From assembly GCF_000215935.2 (NCBI RefSeq), contig NZ_AFNU02000010.1:49997-113996 (forward strand): a stretch of 64,000 nucleotides of DNA, written 5' to 3'. This document shows, in pieces, positions 17,425-25,998 of this stretch. The stretch's first letter is position 1. Each line of letters opens with the position of its first letter. Source of the stretch: Haloplasma contractile SSD-17B (lineage in GTDB: Bacteria > Bacillota_I > Bacilli_A > Haloplasmatales > Haloplasmataceae). Below the pieces are notes generated by a model, which saw nothing but the letters and a program-made list of their open reading frames with translations, searched no databases and had not been told where the DNA came from. The position numbers and the translations under genes were made by a program.

Positions 17425-17874
17425 ATGAGTTATTATGATGATGATCAAATTAAAATGAAACCTAAACACGAATGTAAGAAAGGAACATTTAATTGTGTAT
17501 GTGATGAGGTTCGATTTATCGAACAACTTCAAAAAGAAGCAGTACTTGAAGAAAATTGCTTAAACTGTTCGACTGAAAAACTAGGTGCTAACAGAAGAAG
17601 TCGTATTGGATTTAACACTAGACCATTTATTCTTTACTTACCAAACGGACGTGAATTTAGAATTCGAGTATCAGAAGACTTCGAATGTGATTATCGTTCA
17701 GCTATATTTAGAGTAGAAGACGTTGACGGTTGCTGCGCTACACTTCGAGCTTTAGTTGAGAAAGATAACTGCTTATTTGGAACTCAGTTCTGTGTAACAG
17801 TTGATTTAACACAATTCGTTGCAATTCAATGCTTCCGCGATATAAGAATCGCAAGCCCATGTTCTAATGTTTAA
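17425..17874 (+). CDS. CotY/CotZ-like cysteine-rich spore coat protein
   Basis: 149 residues with about ten cysteines. The C-terminal half matches the CotY/CotZ family: AIFRVEDVDGCCATLRAL (CotZ has FFRVERVHGSCATL) and QFCVTVDLTQFVAIQCF (CotZ has YCIEVDLDCFCAINC). The N-terminus has HECKKGTFNCVCDEVRFI and EENCLNC. In Bacillus these form disulfide-linked lattices of the crust or exosporium. Start set at 17425 by GAAAGGAGATGA; the frame is open further up but without a site. Own terminator downstream. Confidence 0.75.
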   Translation: MSYYDDDQIKMKPKHECKKGTFNCVCDEVRFIEQLQKEAVLEENCLNCSTEKLGANRRSRIGFNTRPFILYLPNGREFRIRVSEDFECDYRSAIFRVEDVDGCCATLRALVEKDNCLFGTQFCVTVDLTQFVAIQCFRDIRIASPCSNV

Positions 17875-17897
17875 TTAACTTAGTGTAAACACAATAA

Positions 17898-17934
17898 CCC
17901 CTCAATAGGTTTCTAAACTTATTGAGGGATTTTT
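17898..17934 (+). terminator. Terminator of the CotZ-like gene
   Basis: CCCTCAATAGGTTT / AAACTTATTGAGGG hairpin followed by ATTTTTAGG. Confidence 0.8.
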
Positions 17935-17973
17935 AGGTTCTAACGATTACCGTGGGGAAAAAATATAGTGTCA

Positions 17974-18396
17974 CTAATAATCAATTCTTATGATCCTAAT
18001 TTCTCTTATACTATCAAGTGCAACCTCATAAATCTCTTCTTGTTCATCCTTTACATATATATGTTCTTCATCGGATTTTGTGACTAATCCTTTATATTGA
18101 TCATGCTTTGTTATGACATTACATAATATAGGCTGACCATCATTTGCTCGGTTAATAAGCAACTCTATTTTTCTTAAGATAGTAGGATCAATCTCTTTAT
18201 CAACTGTCCTTGATGGATGAACTCGTGTCTGTGTAATATCTCTGCTATCATAAATCGTTTGGTATTTCCCCTTTGTTTCTGTTTTTACACTTTGTATAAA
18301 TAATAATGGTTTACTCTCTTTCATATCAAAACACCACCCTATTACACTATATGATAAATGGGCGGTGTTGTTTACAAATTGTGTCTTTATATTCAT
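17974..18396 (-). CDS. Conserved-looking hypothetical protein (140 aa)
   Basis: No family recognised with confidence. The last 65 residues look like a small beta-barrel (PILCNVITKHDQYKGLV, EHIYVKDEQEEIYEVALDSI), reminiscent of YolD-like or Sm-like folds; this is only an impression from strand spacing. It starts 32 bases after mgtE on the same strand, so it may be co-transcribed with it. No signal peptide or membrane segment. Confidence 0.55.
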   Translation of the reverse strand: MNIKTQFVNNTAHLSYSVIGWCFDMKESKPLLFIQSVKTETKGKYQTIYDSRDITQTRVHPSRTVDKEIDPTILRKIELLINRANDGQPILCNVITKHDQYKGLVTKSDEEHIYVKDEQEEIYEVALDSIREIRIIRIDY

Positions 18397-18428
18397 TTTT
18401 ATACAAATGGTTAGTTAGACAAATTAAG

Positions 18429-19802
18429 TTAGAGGTATGTGTTTAAAATCCAGGTAGCTAGCCCTAAATAAATAGAATTACTTATTAAATCATTTAGTGT
18501 TTGGATAAACGGACCACTAGCTATTGCCGGGTCCACATTTAATTTTACCATTACAAGCGGTGTGACCGTTCCTGCTAAGTTTGCAACAATCAATGAGCCA
18601 AGAATTGCAATGGCCACAAGCAATGCCAGTACAGGATCTTGTTTCAAAATCATAACGAGACCAAATGCGATGACAGAGGTTACTAAACCAATAATTAGTC
18701 CAGTTACTGCTTCTTTCATAATGTATTTTAATTTTTTGATCGATTCAATATCGTCAGATGCAAGTCCTCGTATGGTGATCGCCAAGGATTGAGTCCCTGT
18801 ATTTCCTGCCATCCCTGCAATCACTGGTATAAAAAAGGCTAAATCGACCATAGCTTCAAGCGTATCTCCAAAAAAGTTTAAAAGCGTTGAAATTACCATT
18901 CCTAAGAATAACAAAGCGATTAACCAAGGTAATCGTTGTTTAGCACTCTTAAATGGATTACTTTCAAATAAGTCTTCAATATCCGATACCCCTGCAAATT
19001 TTTCATAGTCTTCATTTGCTTCTTCATCAATTACATCGACGATATCATCAATTGTAATAATCCCTAACATGTGGTCTTGATAATCCACAACAGGTACCGA
19101 AAGGAAGTCATAGTCTCGCATGATATGTGCAACTTCTTCCTGGTCTAAACTTGCTAAAACCGATACAACTTTTTGATTCATGAGATCGCCGATTGTCTCG
19201 TGTGCGCGAGCTAAAATGAGCTCCCTTAAAGACATAATCCCCATTAGTTTACGGTTCTCGTCAACTATATAAAGGGTATAAATCGTTTCAGCATCGACAG
19301 CATCTTCTACTAATTTCTTCATCGCCTGTTTAACATCTAAATTTATAGGAATCTCTATGAAGTCTGTTGTCATGATACTTCCTGCTGTTTCTTCTTCATA
19401 TTGAAGCAAGCCCCTGATTTCCTTTACAATCTCTTTGTTCATGATTGACAAATACGATGCTAGTACCTTTTTTTCCTCTATATTATTCAGAATATCAACA
19501 CAATCATCGATATTCATTGCTTCAAGTAAACTTGCAACATAGAACGTATTCATCTCCTCAAAATATAGCGGAACTAATTCAAAATCCAAATGTTCGAATA
19601 TTTTCGCTAACTCTATAGGAGATAAGGAGTTATAAACCTTATATCGTTCAGGGTCATCTAATTCTATAAATGCTGCAGCTAAATCAAATGGATGAAATGA
19701 TAATAATTCTTCGCGAAATATCTCAAAATTTTCTTCTTTTAATACATCCTTTATTTCAAGATGAGCTGTTAATTCATACGTTCGTTCTGATCTTTCATTC
19801 AT
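18429..19802 (-). CDS. mgtE: Magnesium transporter MgtE
   Basis: 457-residue Mg2+ channel/transporter. Order: N-terminal MgtE_N helical domain (about 20-125, HPFDLAAAFIELDD), tandem CBS domains (about 135-255, including EETAGSIMTTDFIEIP and IMRDYDFLSVPVVD), plug helix, then five-helix transmembrane domain with the family stretch PVIAGMAGNTGTQSLAI. The CBS region closes the pore when Mg2+ is high. AGGAGG before ATG. No M-box riboswitch core was found in the 5' region. Confidence 0.95.
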   Translation of the reverse strand: MNERSERTYELTAHLEIKDVLKEENFEIFREELLSFHPFDLAAAFIELDDPERYKVYNSLSPIELAKIFEHLDFELVPLYFEEMNTFYVASLLEAMNIDDCVDILNNIEEKKVLASYLSIMNKEIVKEIRGLLQYEEETAGSIMTTDFIEIPINLDVKQAMKKLVEDAVDAETIYTLYIVDENRKLMGIMSLRELILARAHETIGDLMNQKVVSVLASLDQEEVAHIMRDYDFLSVPVVDYQDHMLGIITIDDIVDVIDEEANEDYEKFAGVSDIEDLFESNPFKSAKQRLPWLIALLFLGMVISTLLNFFGDTLEAMVDLAFFIPVIAGMAGNTGTQSLAITIRGLASDDIESIKKLKYIMKEAVTGLIIGLVTSVIAFGLVMILKQDPVLALLVAIAILGSLIVANLAGTVTPLVMVKLNVDPAIASGPFIQTLNDLISNSIYLGLATWILNTYL

Positions 19803-20296
19803 GTTAATCTAGTCCTCCTTTCTCATAGTAACATTGATTCATTGTAGCTAGGAAATGTAACTTTTTTTTATTTAATTATATCATATTACTGATTATTTGA
19901 CATTATTTTACTTTGACATAATACATTATCCATACATAAAAATCAATTCATTATTCATTTAATTTTACTAAAAATGTCTATTTATATTAGTGTTTGTTAA
20001 TCATTATAGATTATAGATTCTATTTTCTTTTTTATCAGCTCTGTTAGCTTACAGTATTGATATTAGACAGATTTATTCTTGAATCTTCATATATAATACG
20101 TAACGTTTTAAAGTCAAAAATCTGACATATATGCCTAACTATATTGTAAAAAGCTCACTATTAAGTATGCTGGGTGCACTACAGTATAGATGCTCTTTTT
20201 ATAAGTGCTTAATTACAACACGTTTTATTAATTATATACCCTCATAAACACTAATATGGGCCGTTTTTGATTACCTTTTACGACCATAAAACTAAA
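19803..20296. other. Long upstream region of mgtE
   Basis: About 490 AT-rich bases. I looked for the M-box (GTTAGGTGAGGC and related core) and did not find it. No ORF with a ribosome binding site. Confidence 0.4.
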
Positions 20297-20344
20297 ATAA
20301 GACCCTAGAATGTAGTTATTGACTAACATTCTAGGGTCTTATTT
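20297..20344 (-). terminator. Terminator of the ABC exporter operon
   Basis: AATAAGACCCTAGAATGT / ACATTCTAGGGTCTTATT, an 18-bp perfect stem, 56 bases past the last stop codon. Confidence 0.85.
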
Positions 20345-20399
20345 ATATGTATATGAGAAATCAGTTGATTACAATGGAAACTGCTTTATTCTAATAATA

Positions 20400-22253
20400 C
20401 TAATAGCCTAATGACTGCGTCTTCTCTTCTACAAACTGATTTGTATAAAGACTATAGTAGTATTTACCGTTCTCAATTAATTCATCATGCGTACCTTGTT
20501 CTAGTATCTTCCCTTTTCGGAGTACGATGATTTGATCTGCATTTACAATGGTTGAAAGTCTATGTGCAATAATAAAACTCGTACGTCCTTCAAGGAGCGT
20601 ATTTAGAGCACTTTGAACTTTCTTCTCTGTTTCTGTATCAATACTAGACGTCGCCTCATCTAACACAAGGATAGCCGGATCTGCTAGGATTGCTCTAGCA
20701 AAGGAGATTAGTTGTTTTTGACCTGTTGATAATCGTCCTCCACCCTCTCCTACATCTGTCAGATAGCCATCTTCAAAGTGCGTAATGAACTCATGTGCAT
20801 CTACTAGTTTCGCAGCCTCAATGACCTCATCATCCGTAGCATCTAAACGTCCATAACGAATATTTTCCATAATCGTCCCGCTAAATAAGTGCGGACTTTG
20901 TAGTACATACCCTAAGTTAGAATGTAACCACCCTAAAGAACGTTCCCGGTAATCCTTACCATCTATAAGAATACGCCCCTCTGTTGGTTCAAAGAAACGG
21001 CATACTAGATTTACAATTGTACTTTTTCCTGCTCCTGTTTCTCCTACAAGTGCGATGGTTTCCCCTGCATTCACACTCAAATTAAAATCATCAAGGATTG
21101 TTTCTCCCTCTTCACTATATCTAAATGTAATGTTCTCAAAATCGATGTTTCCTACTAATGGTTCCCAGTTTTCTTCGTTAAAGTTTAGGAAATCACCATA
21201 TTGCTTAACAATTTCATCCCCATCAACAATATCAGGGTCAGTCTCTATAAGCGACATAATACGCTCCGCTGAGGCTTGAGCCTGTTGTAATTCTGCTAAA
21301 ATTCTAGCAAGTTGTAGTATTGGTTCAAAGAATTGAGTAGAATATCGTATAAATAATTGTAACGTACCGAGTGATATAACACCAATTACAAACGCATTTC
21401 CACCGTAATATAAAGCAAGTGCTGTACCAAATGTCCCGAGTGTCATAACAAGTGGAAAGAATAGAGATGAGAAGACCTGTGCCTTAACCGACTTTCCTCT
21501 CATACTCTGTGTAAGACGATCAAATTCATTTAAGTTCTTTTCCTCTAAAACAAGTGTCTTTGTTGTTTTCGCACCACTTATTCCTTCATTGAATGAGCCT
21601 GTAATCTTAGAGTTAATTTTTCTAACCTCTCGATAAAGTTTTAAAATCAATTTCCTGAAATAAATACTTACTACTGCAAGTAGTGGGACAACAGCCAATG
21701 TAATTAAAGCAAGTTGTGGGTTAATTGCAAACATAACTCCTGATATAAAAACCATCATCATGAATCCCCAACTAAGGTCAATTAGTCCCCATGAAATAAT
21801 TTCACTTAATCGTCTAGCATCACTTGTCAGTCTAGCCATAATCCATCCAACCGGAGTCTTATTAAAATAAGAAAATGATAGTGACTGTAACTTTTCAAAC
21901 GCTGCCTTTCTTAAACTATACGACAGTTCAACCTCAATTGTACCTGCGTTCTTAATAAACATGTAAATAAAGAATGCTTGTAGTATAGCAAATACACCAT
22001 ATACACCTGCATACCACTTAAGTAAGTGAATATTGTCCCTTATAACGATTCCCTCATCATTTGTTATAATCTTATCAATGACAAATCGGTCCATCAGAGG
22101 AAACACTGCATCCATTGCAGCAATTAATATAACGAATACGACACCAAGAATTGCGTATTTCTTTAATGGACCCATAAATTTAAATATTTTGATCCATGTA
22201 TCTTTATTAAACTTCGTGTTATAATCCTGTTCTTCTACATTATTTTGCATCAT
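20400..22253 (-). CDS. ABC exporter half-transporter, catalytic-site subunit (BmrD/YheH-like)
   Basis: Six-helix membrane domain followed by an ATPase domain: Walker A GETGAGKST, Walker B ILVLDEATSSID with catalytic Glu, His switch IAHRLST. The signature is non-canonical (RLSTGQKQ). This matches the subunit of heterodimeric multidrug exporters that carries the good Walker B and the poor signature. Start set at 22253 (ATGATG preceded by GAGGGTGAAG), inside the end of the upstream gene; an earlier in-frame Met at 22295 is unlikely. Partner of the gene at 22240-24114. Confidence 0.9.
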   Translation of the reverse strand: MMQNNVEEQDYNTKFNKDTWIKIFKFMGPLKKYAILGVVFVILIAAMDAVFPLMDRFVIDKIITNDEGIVIRDNIHLLKWYAGVYGVFAILQAFFIYMFIKNAGTIEVELSYSLRKAAFEKLQSLSFSYFNKTPVGWIMARLTSDARRLSEIISWGLIDLSWGFMMMVFISGVMFAINPQLALITLAVVPLLAVVSIYFRKLILKLYREVRKINSKITGSFNEGISGAKTTKTLVLEEKNLNEFDRLTQSMRGKSVKAQVFSSLFFPLVMTLGTFGTALALYYGGNAFVIGVISLGTLQLFIRYSTQFFEPILQLARILAELQQAQASAERIMSLIETDPDIVDGDEIVKQYGDFLNFNEENWEPLVGNIDFENITFRYSEEGETILDDFNLSVNAGETIALVGETGAGKSTIVNLVCRFFEPTEGRILIDGKDYRERSLGWLHSNLGYVLQSPHLFSGTIMENIRYGRLDATDDEVIEAAKLVDAHEFITHFEDGYLTDVGEGGGRLSTGQKQLISFARAILADPAILVLDEATSSIDTETEKKVQSALNTLLEGRTSFIIAHRLSTIVNADQIIVLRKGKILEQGTHDELIENGKYYYSLYTNQFVEEKTQSLGY

Positions 22254-24114
22254 TGTCTTCACCCTCTTCCTTACTAAATGACTGGTTAAAGTCACCTTGT
22301 ACTGATCCTTGAATCTCCCAAATTTTCTTATAAATTCTACTATTGTTTACTAATTCATCGTGTGATCCCATCTCAGCTATTTCACCGTCTTCTAATACGA
22401 TAATACGGTCAGCCTCCATCGCTGTACTAATACGATGCGTAATGATGATCTTTGTTAAATCGTCTGAACGTTGTTTCAACGCGTTACGAATTGATAAGTC
22501 TGTCTCTGTATCGACCGCACTTAATGAATCATCAAAGATTAATATTGGAATATTTTTAACTAACATACGTGCTATTGCTACACGTTGCTTCTGACCACCC
22601 GATAACGTCACACCACGTTCTCCGACCAGCGTTTTATAGCCTTCTTCGAAGTCAAGGATATCATTATGAACAGACGCAATTTGAGCTGCCTGGTAGATTT
22701 CCTCTTCTAACATCTTGTCTTTATCGGATAAAATACCTATATTTTCAAAGATGGAACGCGAGAATAAGAATGGTTCTTGTAGTATAATTCCAATATGGTT
22801 ACGCGCCCATTTTTTATCAATCTCTCTTAACTCAGTTCCATCAATTTTAATTGATCCTGAAGTATAATCATAAAGTCTTACTAATAAATGTGCAAGCGTA
22901 CTCTTACCACTACCTGTTTTACCAATTACGGCAATGGTTTCACCCTGATTAATCTTAAACGATACATTCTTTAATGTTGGTTCATTTGCATCATCAAACT
23001 GGAACGATACATTTCTAAATTCAACTTTTCCTCTAATATCAGGTGTTTTCATGTTGTTCGCTTCATGCTCATACTCATCTTCTTCACTTAATACTTCTTC
23101 AATACGATTTAGTGAAACTGAACTTTTTCCGAAATCAACAATTACTCGACCCAATTGACGGATCGGCCATAAAATAAACGTTATATAACTAATAAAAGCC
23201 ACGAAGTTTCCTAGAGACAACATACCATTAATCGTGAAATATGCTCCCGCTACGATCGTAGTAATAATCTGGAAGAAGATAATCAAGTCAGAAGATGACC
23301 AGTACACAGCCATACTGTTGATAATACGCTGTATATTGTCACTATATTTACGACTTAATGAATCAAATTTATTAATTTCATGTTTCTCATTGGCAAACGC
23401 TTTTACAACACGAATTCCTGTTAAGTTTTCCTGTAAAGCAGTTGACATCTTACCTTCCGATTCTTCAGTTTCAGTAAACACTGATTGAATCCGTTTAAAG
23501 AATATATACGCAAAAGTAAAAATAAATGGTACAACAATTAGGGATATAAACGTCATTGCAACATGAATTCGTAACATTTGAATTAATGTAAACGTAAATA
23601 GAAATAAAATTCTAAATACTTCTGGTAGTTGCATCCCTACAAATCGTCTAACCGTATCAATATCTGATGTACTTCTTTGAATCAAATCACCTGTTTCTGC
23701 ATGCGTATGGTATGAATACGATAAATTTTGTATATGATCGTATAACTTAACACGCATCTTATAGGCAATACTTTCTGAGAACACTGCATTTGAACGTCCT
23801 CTTATAAACATAAATACAGCTCTTATAACTTGTAATATCAATAGCAAGATTACTAGGAACAGTAATTTCTGTAGGCCTGAATCTCCTATATTGATAAAGT
23901 CCTTAAACAGAGCTGGCAAAGAAGATTCATGATCAAGTATAGCGTCCGCTTTTGTTTCTGGTTTAAGATCAGCTAATATTTTATCAATTGCATATTGATA
24001 AAATAATGGTATAAATGTTCGTGTATAGGTCACAAACATAATTGCAACGATCGATATGATCAAATAGTTAATATCGTTTCTGATCCATTTATAAATGGAT
24101 TTTAAATAATTCAA
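22240..24114 (-). CDS. ABC exporter half-transporter, degenerate-site subunit (BmrC/YheI-like)
   Basis: 624 residues: six-helix membrane domain, then Walker A GKTGSGKST, canonical signature LSGGQKQR, and Walker B ILIFDDSLSAVD, where Asp replaces the catalytic Glu. This asymmetry with the following subunit is the mark of heterodimeric exporters such as BmrCD and TM287/288, usually drug exporters. Starts at TTG 24114 after GGGGTGAT; the codon just upstream is a stop, which fixes the start. The coding regions overlap by about 14 bases. Expression appears to be governed by the leader at 24115-24672. Confidence 0.9.
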   Translation of the reverse strand: MNYLKSIYKWIRNDINYLIISIVAIMFVTYTRTFIPLFYQYAIDKILADLKPETKADAILDHESSLPALFKDFINIGDSGLQKLLFLVILLLILQVIRAVFMFIRGRSNAVFSESIAYKMRVKLYDHIQNLSYSYHTHAETGDLIQRSTSDIDTVRRFVGMQLPEVFRILFLFTFTLIQMLRIHVAMTFISLIVVPFIFTFAYIFFKRIQSVFTETEESEGKMSTALQENLTGIRVVKAFANEKHEINKFDSLSRKYSDNIQRIINSMAVYWSSSDLIIFFQIITTIVAGAYFTINGMLSLGNFVAFISYITFILWPIRQLGRVIVDFGKSSVSLNRIEEVLSEEDEYEHEANNMKTPDIRGKVEFRNVSFQFDDANEPTLKNVSFKINQGETIAVIGKTGSGKSTLAHLLVRLYDYTSGSIKIDGTELREIDKKWARNHIGIILQEPFLFSRSIFENIGILSDKDKMLEEEIYQAAQIASVHNDILDFEEGYKTLVGERGVTLSGGQKQRVAIARMLVKNIPILIFDDSLSAVDTETDLSIRNALKQRSDDLTKIIITHRISTAMEADRIIVLEDGEIAEMGSHDELVNNSRIYKKIWEIQGSVQGDFNQSFSKEEGEDNDAK

Positions 24115-24234
24115 TTAAATCACCCCAACTGATAAATGTAAATGTCTACAAAGGGATATAAAACTTCTTTTATATCTTTTCTAGCATTTCTAATTTGTTT
24201 AAACTTGTAAACCTTATATTACTTACTTTCTTTA

Positions 24235-24252
24235 TTACCTTTTTCTAATCAC
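24235..24252 (-). CDS. Five-codon leader mini-ORF (MIRKR)
   Basis: GTG ATT AGA AAA AGG TAA preceded by AGGAGG with an eight-base gap. It lies 120 bases before the exporter start. Too short for a protein with a fold; the good ribosome binding site suggests a regulatory translation event. Speculative. Confidence 0.3.
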   Translation of the reverse strand: MIRKR

Positions 24253-24305
24253 CAAACATTCCTCCTATTCCTAAAACTAAAAAATAAATCTTCATGTTGT
24301 GCTTA

Positions 24306-24326
24306 TTATCTAATCTTTATCACCAT
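24306..24326 (-). CDS. Six-codon leader mini-ORF (MVIKIR)
   Basis: ATG GTG ATA AAG ATT AGA TAA with GGAGG nine bases upstream, just after the second terminator of the leader. Like the next mini-ORF it ends in a basic residue. Speculative. Confidence 0.3.
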   Translation of the reverse strand: MVIKIR

Positions 24327-24352
24327 ATGCAATCGCCTCCTATTTTGACAAT

Positions 24353-24388
24353 AAAAAAAAGAGTCTGCTTCACATAATTGACAGACTC
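24353..24388 (-). terminator. Second attenuator terminator in the exporter leader
   Basis: On the minus strand CAGACTC lies 5' on the plus copy and GAGTCTG 3': stem GAGTCTG / CAGACTC, 14-base loop, then eight T. Placed between the leader peptide gene and the exporter genes. Confidence 0.75.
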
Positions 24389-24439
24389 CATCCATAACAC
24401 ACTAATGACACTATTCATTGTCACCAAGTTCATGAGCAT

Positions 24440-24474
24440 AAAAAATGGAGTCCTCCATACAAGAAAGACTCCAT
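24440..24474 (-). terminator. First attenuator terminator in the exporter leader
   Basis: ATGGAGTC / GACTCCAT stem with 14-base loop and six T on the minus strand, 67 bases past the leader peptide stop. Its 3' arm (GACTCCAT) can also pair with the 5' arm of the second hairpin (ATGGAGTC), giving mutually exclusive folds. Confidence 0.75.
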
Positions 24475-24540
24475 ACTAATCCCATGAATTCGTGAGTTTA
24501 TTAAACTCGCGTTTAAATAGTTAAAATTAGCATTATACCA

Positions 24541-24642
24541 TTACAGAGTATCCCTATGTGAAGATAATGATTGAACTATAAAATTAACAGACACATTATG
24601 TTTTCTTCTCTTTATATTATTCATTGTTGTAATGTTCATCAT
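24541..24642 (-). CDS. Leader peptide of the ABC exporter operon (32-33 aa)
   Basis: ATGATG preceded by GGAGGTGA, a near-ideal ribosome binding site; the second ATG (24639) is best spaced. The peptide begins MNITTMNNIKRRKHN and ends SLSSHRDTL. It follows an almost consensus promoter and precedes two tandem terminators. The layout matches ribosome-mediated attenuation of multidrug exporters (the BmrB leader of bmrCD in B. subtilis is the known example). The peptide itself shows no family I know. Confidence 0.65.
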   Translation of the reverse strand: MMNITTMNNIKRRKHNVSVNFIVQSLSSHRDTL

Positions 24643-24679
24643 CTTCACCTCCATAATTATATTTTTTTTATACTATTGA

Positions 24680-24709
24680 ATTATATCAATAAGTTTTCTT
24701 AATTGTCAA
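24680..24709 (-). promoter_or_regulatory. Sigma-A promoter of the exporter leader
   Basis: TTGACA (24704-24709) and TATAAT (24680-24685) on the minus strand, both perfect consensus hexamers, 18 bases apart. The start of transcription is expected near 24672. Confidence 0.75.
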
Positions 24710-24868
24710 CATTTTCCTGTAAGTTTTTTAAACTTTCTACTTTTTTATATAAATTCAAAGATCAAAGTTTTTTTACCCTCTAACAATATACTATACTCAG
24801 GTCTTAAATATGTTCCTTTTTTTTATTTTCTTCATTTCTTTAATAATTCTTTTTACCTTGTGCTACTT

Positions 24869-24952
24869 TTACACTCGGTGATTAATCATAAAACTTCTTG
24901 GATAAATTTGATATACAACTGCTTCTTGCCACCACTTGCCTTTTACTGTCAC
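24869..24952 (-). pseudogene. N-terminal stub of a GH13 alpha-glucosidase gene
   Basis: TGGAGGT followed by GTG opens a frame reading MTVKGKWWQEAVVYQIYPRS, then FM and an unrelated end (INHRV, stop). This is the N-terminus of oligo-1,6-glucosidase-type GH13 enzymes; the intact gene at 29199-30860 starts MEQKWWHKSVVYQIYPRSFM. After Phe-Met the expected NGDGIGD is gone. About 95% of the gene has been lost, with the ribosome binding site still in place. Confidence 0.75.
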
Positions 24953-25174
24953 AAATAAATATACCTCCATCTTTTTTATGAAATCAAGTAAAATTAAACT
25001 ATTTCTTAGTTTATTGGTTTTGGTATTTCTAATAAGTAATTTAATAGTTAGAGCGTTTAAGGATTTTATATTAAATAAAAGAAGCTCTTTTTGGGATTTC
25101 GTTCATATAGTATATTAGATTTATCTTTTACCGAATAAAATTCCTACAATAATAAAGCGTTTTAAACAAAATCT

Positions 25175-25203
25175 TTGTAATTATTAGGGTGTTATGCTAA
25201 AAT
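25175..25203 (+). promoter_or_regulatory. Promoter of panT-coaX
   Basis: TTGTAA and TAAAAT spaced by 17 bases with an extended -10 TG (TGCTAAAAT). Transcription should start near 25210, leaving a leader of about 105 bases. Confidence 0.6.
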
Positions 25204-25209
25204 GTAAAT

Positions 25210-25314
25210 GTCTTACCGATATTCATTCATAATGAAGTCGGATGAGGCAAACACTAAAATCATATTAATCTATACGGTATCCCAAAAAGGGAGCTGGAAA
25301 AGGAGGATTTATTT
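25210..25314 (+). promoter_or_regulatory. Structured 5' leader of panT, candidate cis-regulatory RNA
   Basis: Two hairpins: CCGA-TTCATT / AATGAA-TCGG (about 25216-25241) and TCCC / GGGA just before the AGGAGG. TACCG in the first can pair instead with CGGTA near 25280. It fits none of the riboswitch cores I checked by eye (TPP, FMN, THF, preQ1). An in-frame 28-codon ORF (25232-25318) spans it but lacks a ribosome binding site. Confidence 0.3.
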
Positions 25315-25977
25315 ATGAAAGACAATCGAGTCTTAGATATGACTTATATGTCTATGTTTTTAACAATTATTCTAGTGATGGCAGCTGTTCCACAGCTAGG
25401 ATACATTACGATTCCATTTTTACCTGCAGGTGTTGGTGCAACAACCATTCATATTCCTGTATTAATTGCTTGTATCTACTTTGGTACTAAGGTGACTAAC
25501 GGTTGGAAAATCGGAGGTTTTGCAGGTTTAACATTCGGTATTTCTAGTTTTGTAGTTGCTTGGATGCGTCCTGTATCACCACTAGATTATGTATTCCGTA
25601 ACCCTCTAGTATCTGTACTACCTAGAATTTTATTTGCAATATTGGCAGTCGTATTATATCGAGCATTAAGAAAAGTGATTAAAAATGATATAATTAACAT
25701 TTATATAACGGCAATATTAGGAACAGTTATACATACGTTCTTAGTAGTACCTCTATTAGGTGCATTCGGTGTAGATGCTGTTGCGACAATATTTGGATTT
25801 GAAGGAGATTCTACACAAATCGTTCTTCAATTTTTCAAATGGGTTGTAATTTTTAATGGATTATTAGAAGCAGTACTCGCAGGATTAATTGTTCCGCCAA
25901 TTGTTATTGCTTTAAGGGCTTTAAAGAATAACAATTCTAATGACGATCTAACAGAACTTGAAACTATAAACGACTAA
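25315..25977 (+). CDS. panT: ECF transporter S component, probably pantothenate (PanT)
   Basis: 220-residue membrane protein with about six hydrophobic segments; family features are the N-terminal LDMTYMSMFLTIILVM helix, TIHIPVLIACIYFG and the long FGISSFVVAWMRPVSP loop. S components bind a vitamin and work with a shared EcfAA'T module, which is not in this window. Assignment to pantothenate rests on the next gene, coaX, 21 bases downstream in the same operon. AAAAGGAGG before ATG. Confidence 0.75.
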   Translation: MKDNRVLDMTYMSMFLTIILVMAAVPQLGYITIPFLPAGVGATTIHIPVLIACIYFGTKVTNGWKIGGFAGLTFGISSFVVAWMRPVSPLDYVFRNPLVSVLPRILFAILAVVLYRALRKVIKNDIINIYITAILGTVIHTFLVVPLLGAFGVDAVATIFGFEGDSTQIVLQFFKWVVIFNGLLEAVLAGLIVPPIVIALRALKNNNSNDDLTELETIND

Positions 25978-25998
25978 TTCTTTTAAGGGGAGTTTATC

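Noticed and set aside
19803..20296. M-box magnesium riboswitch upstream of mgtE
   Set aside because: The conserved GTTAGGTGAGGC core and later boxes are not present on the minus strand.
24979..25118. 46-codon hydrophobic ORF on the plus strand starting at ATG 24979
   Set aside because: It has a membrane-like segment but no Shine-Dalgarno sequence, and it lies in AT-rich DNA where hydrophobic frames arise by chance.
25232..25318. A 28-codon ORF whose TGA overlaps the panT start (ATGA)
   Set aside because: No ribosome binding site before its ATG, and the composition fits chance within a structured leader. It is recorded only as part of the leader.
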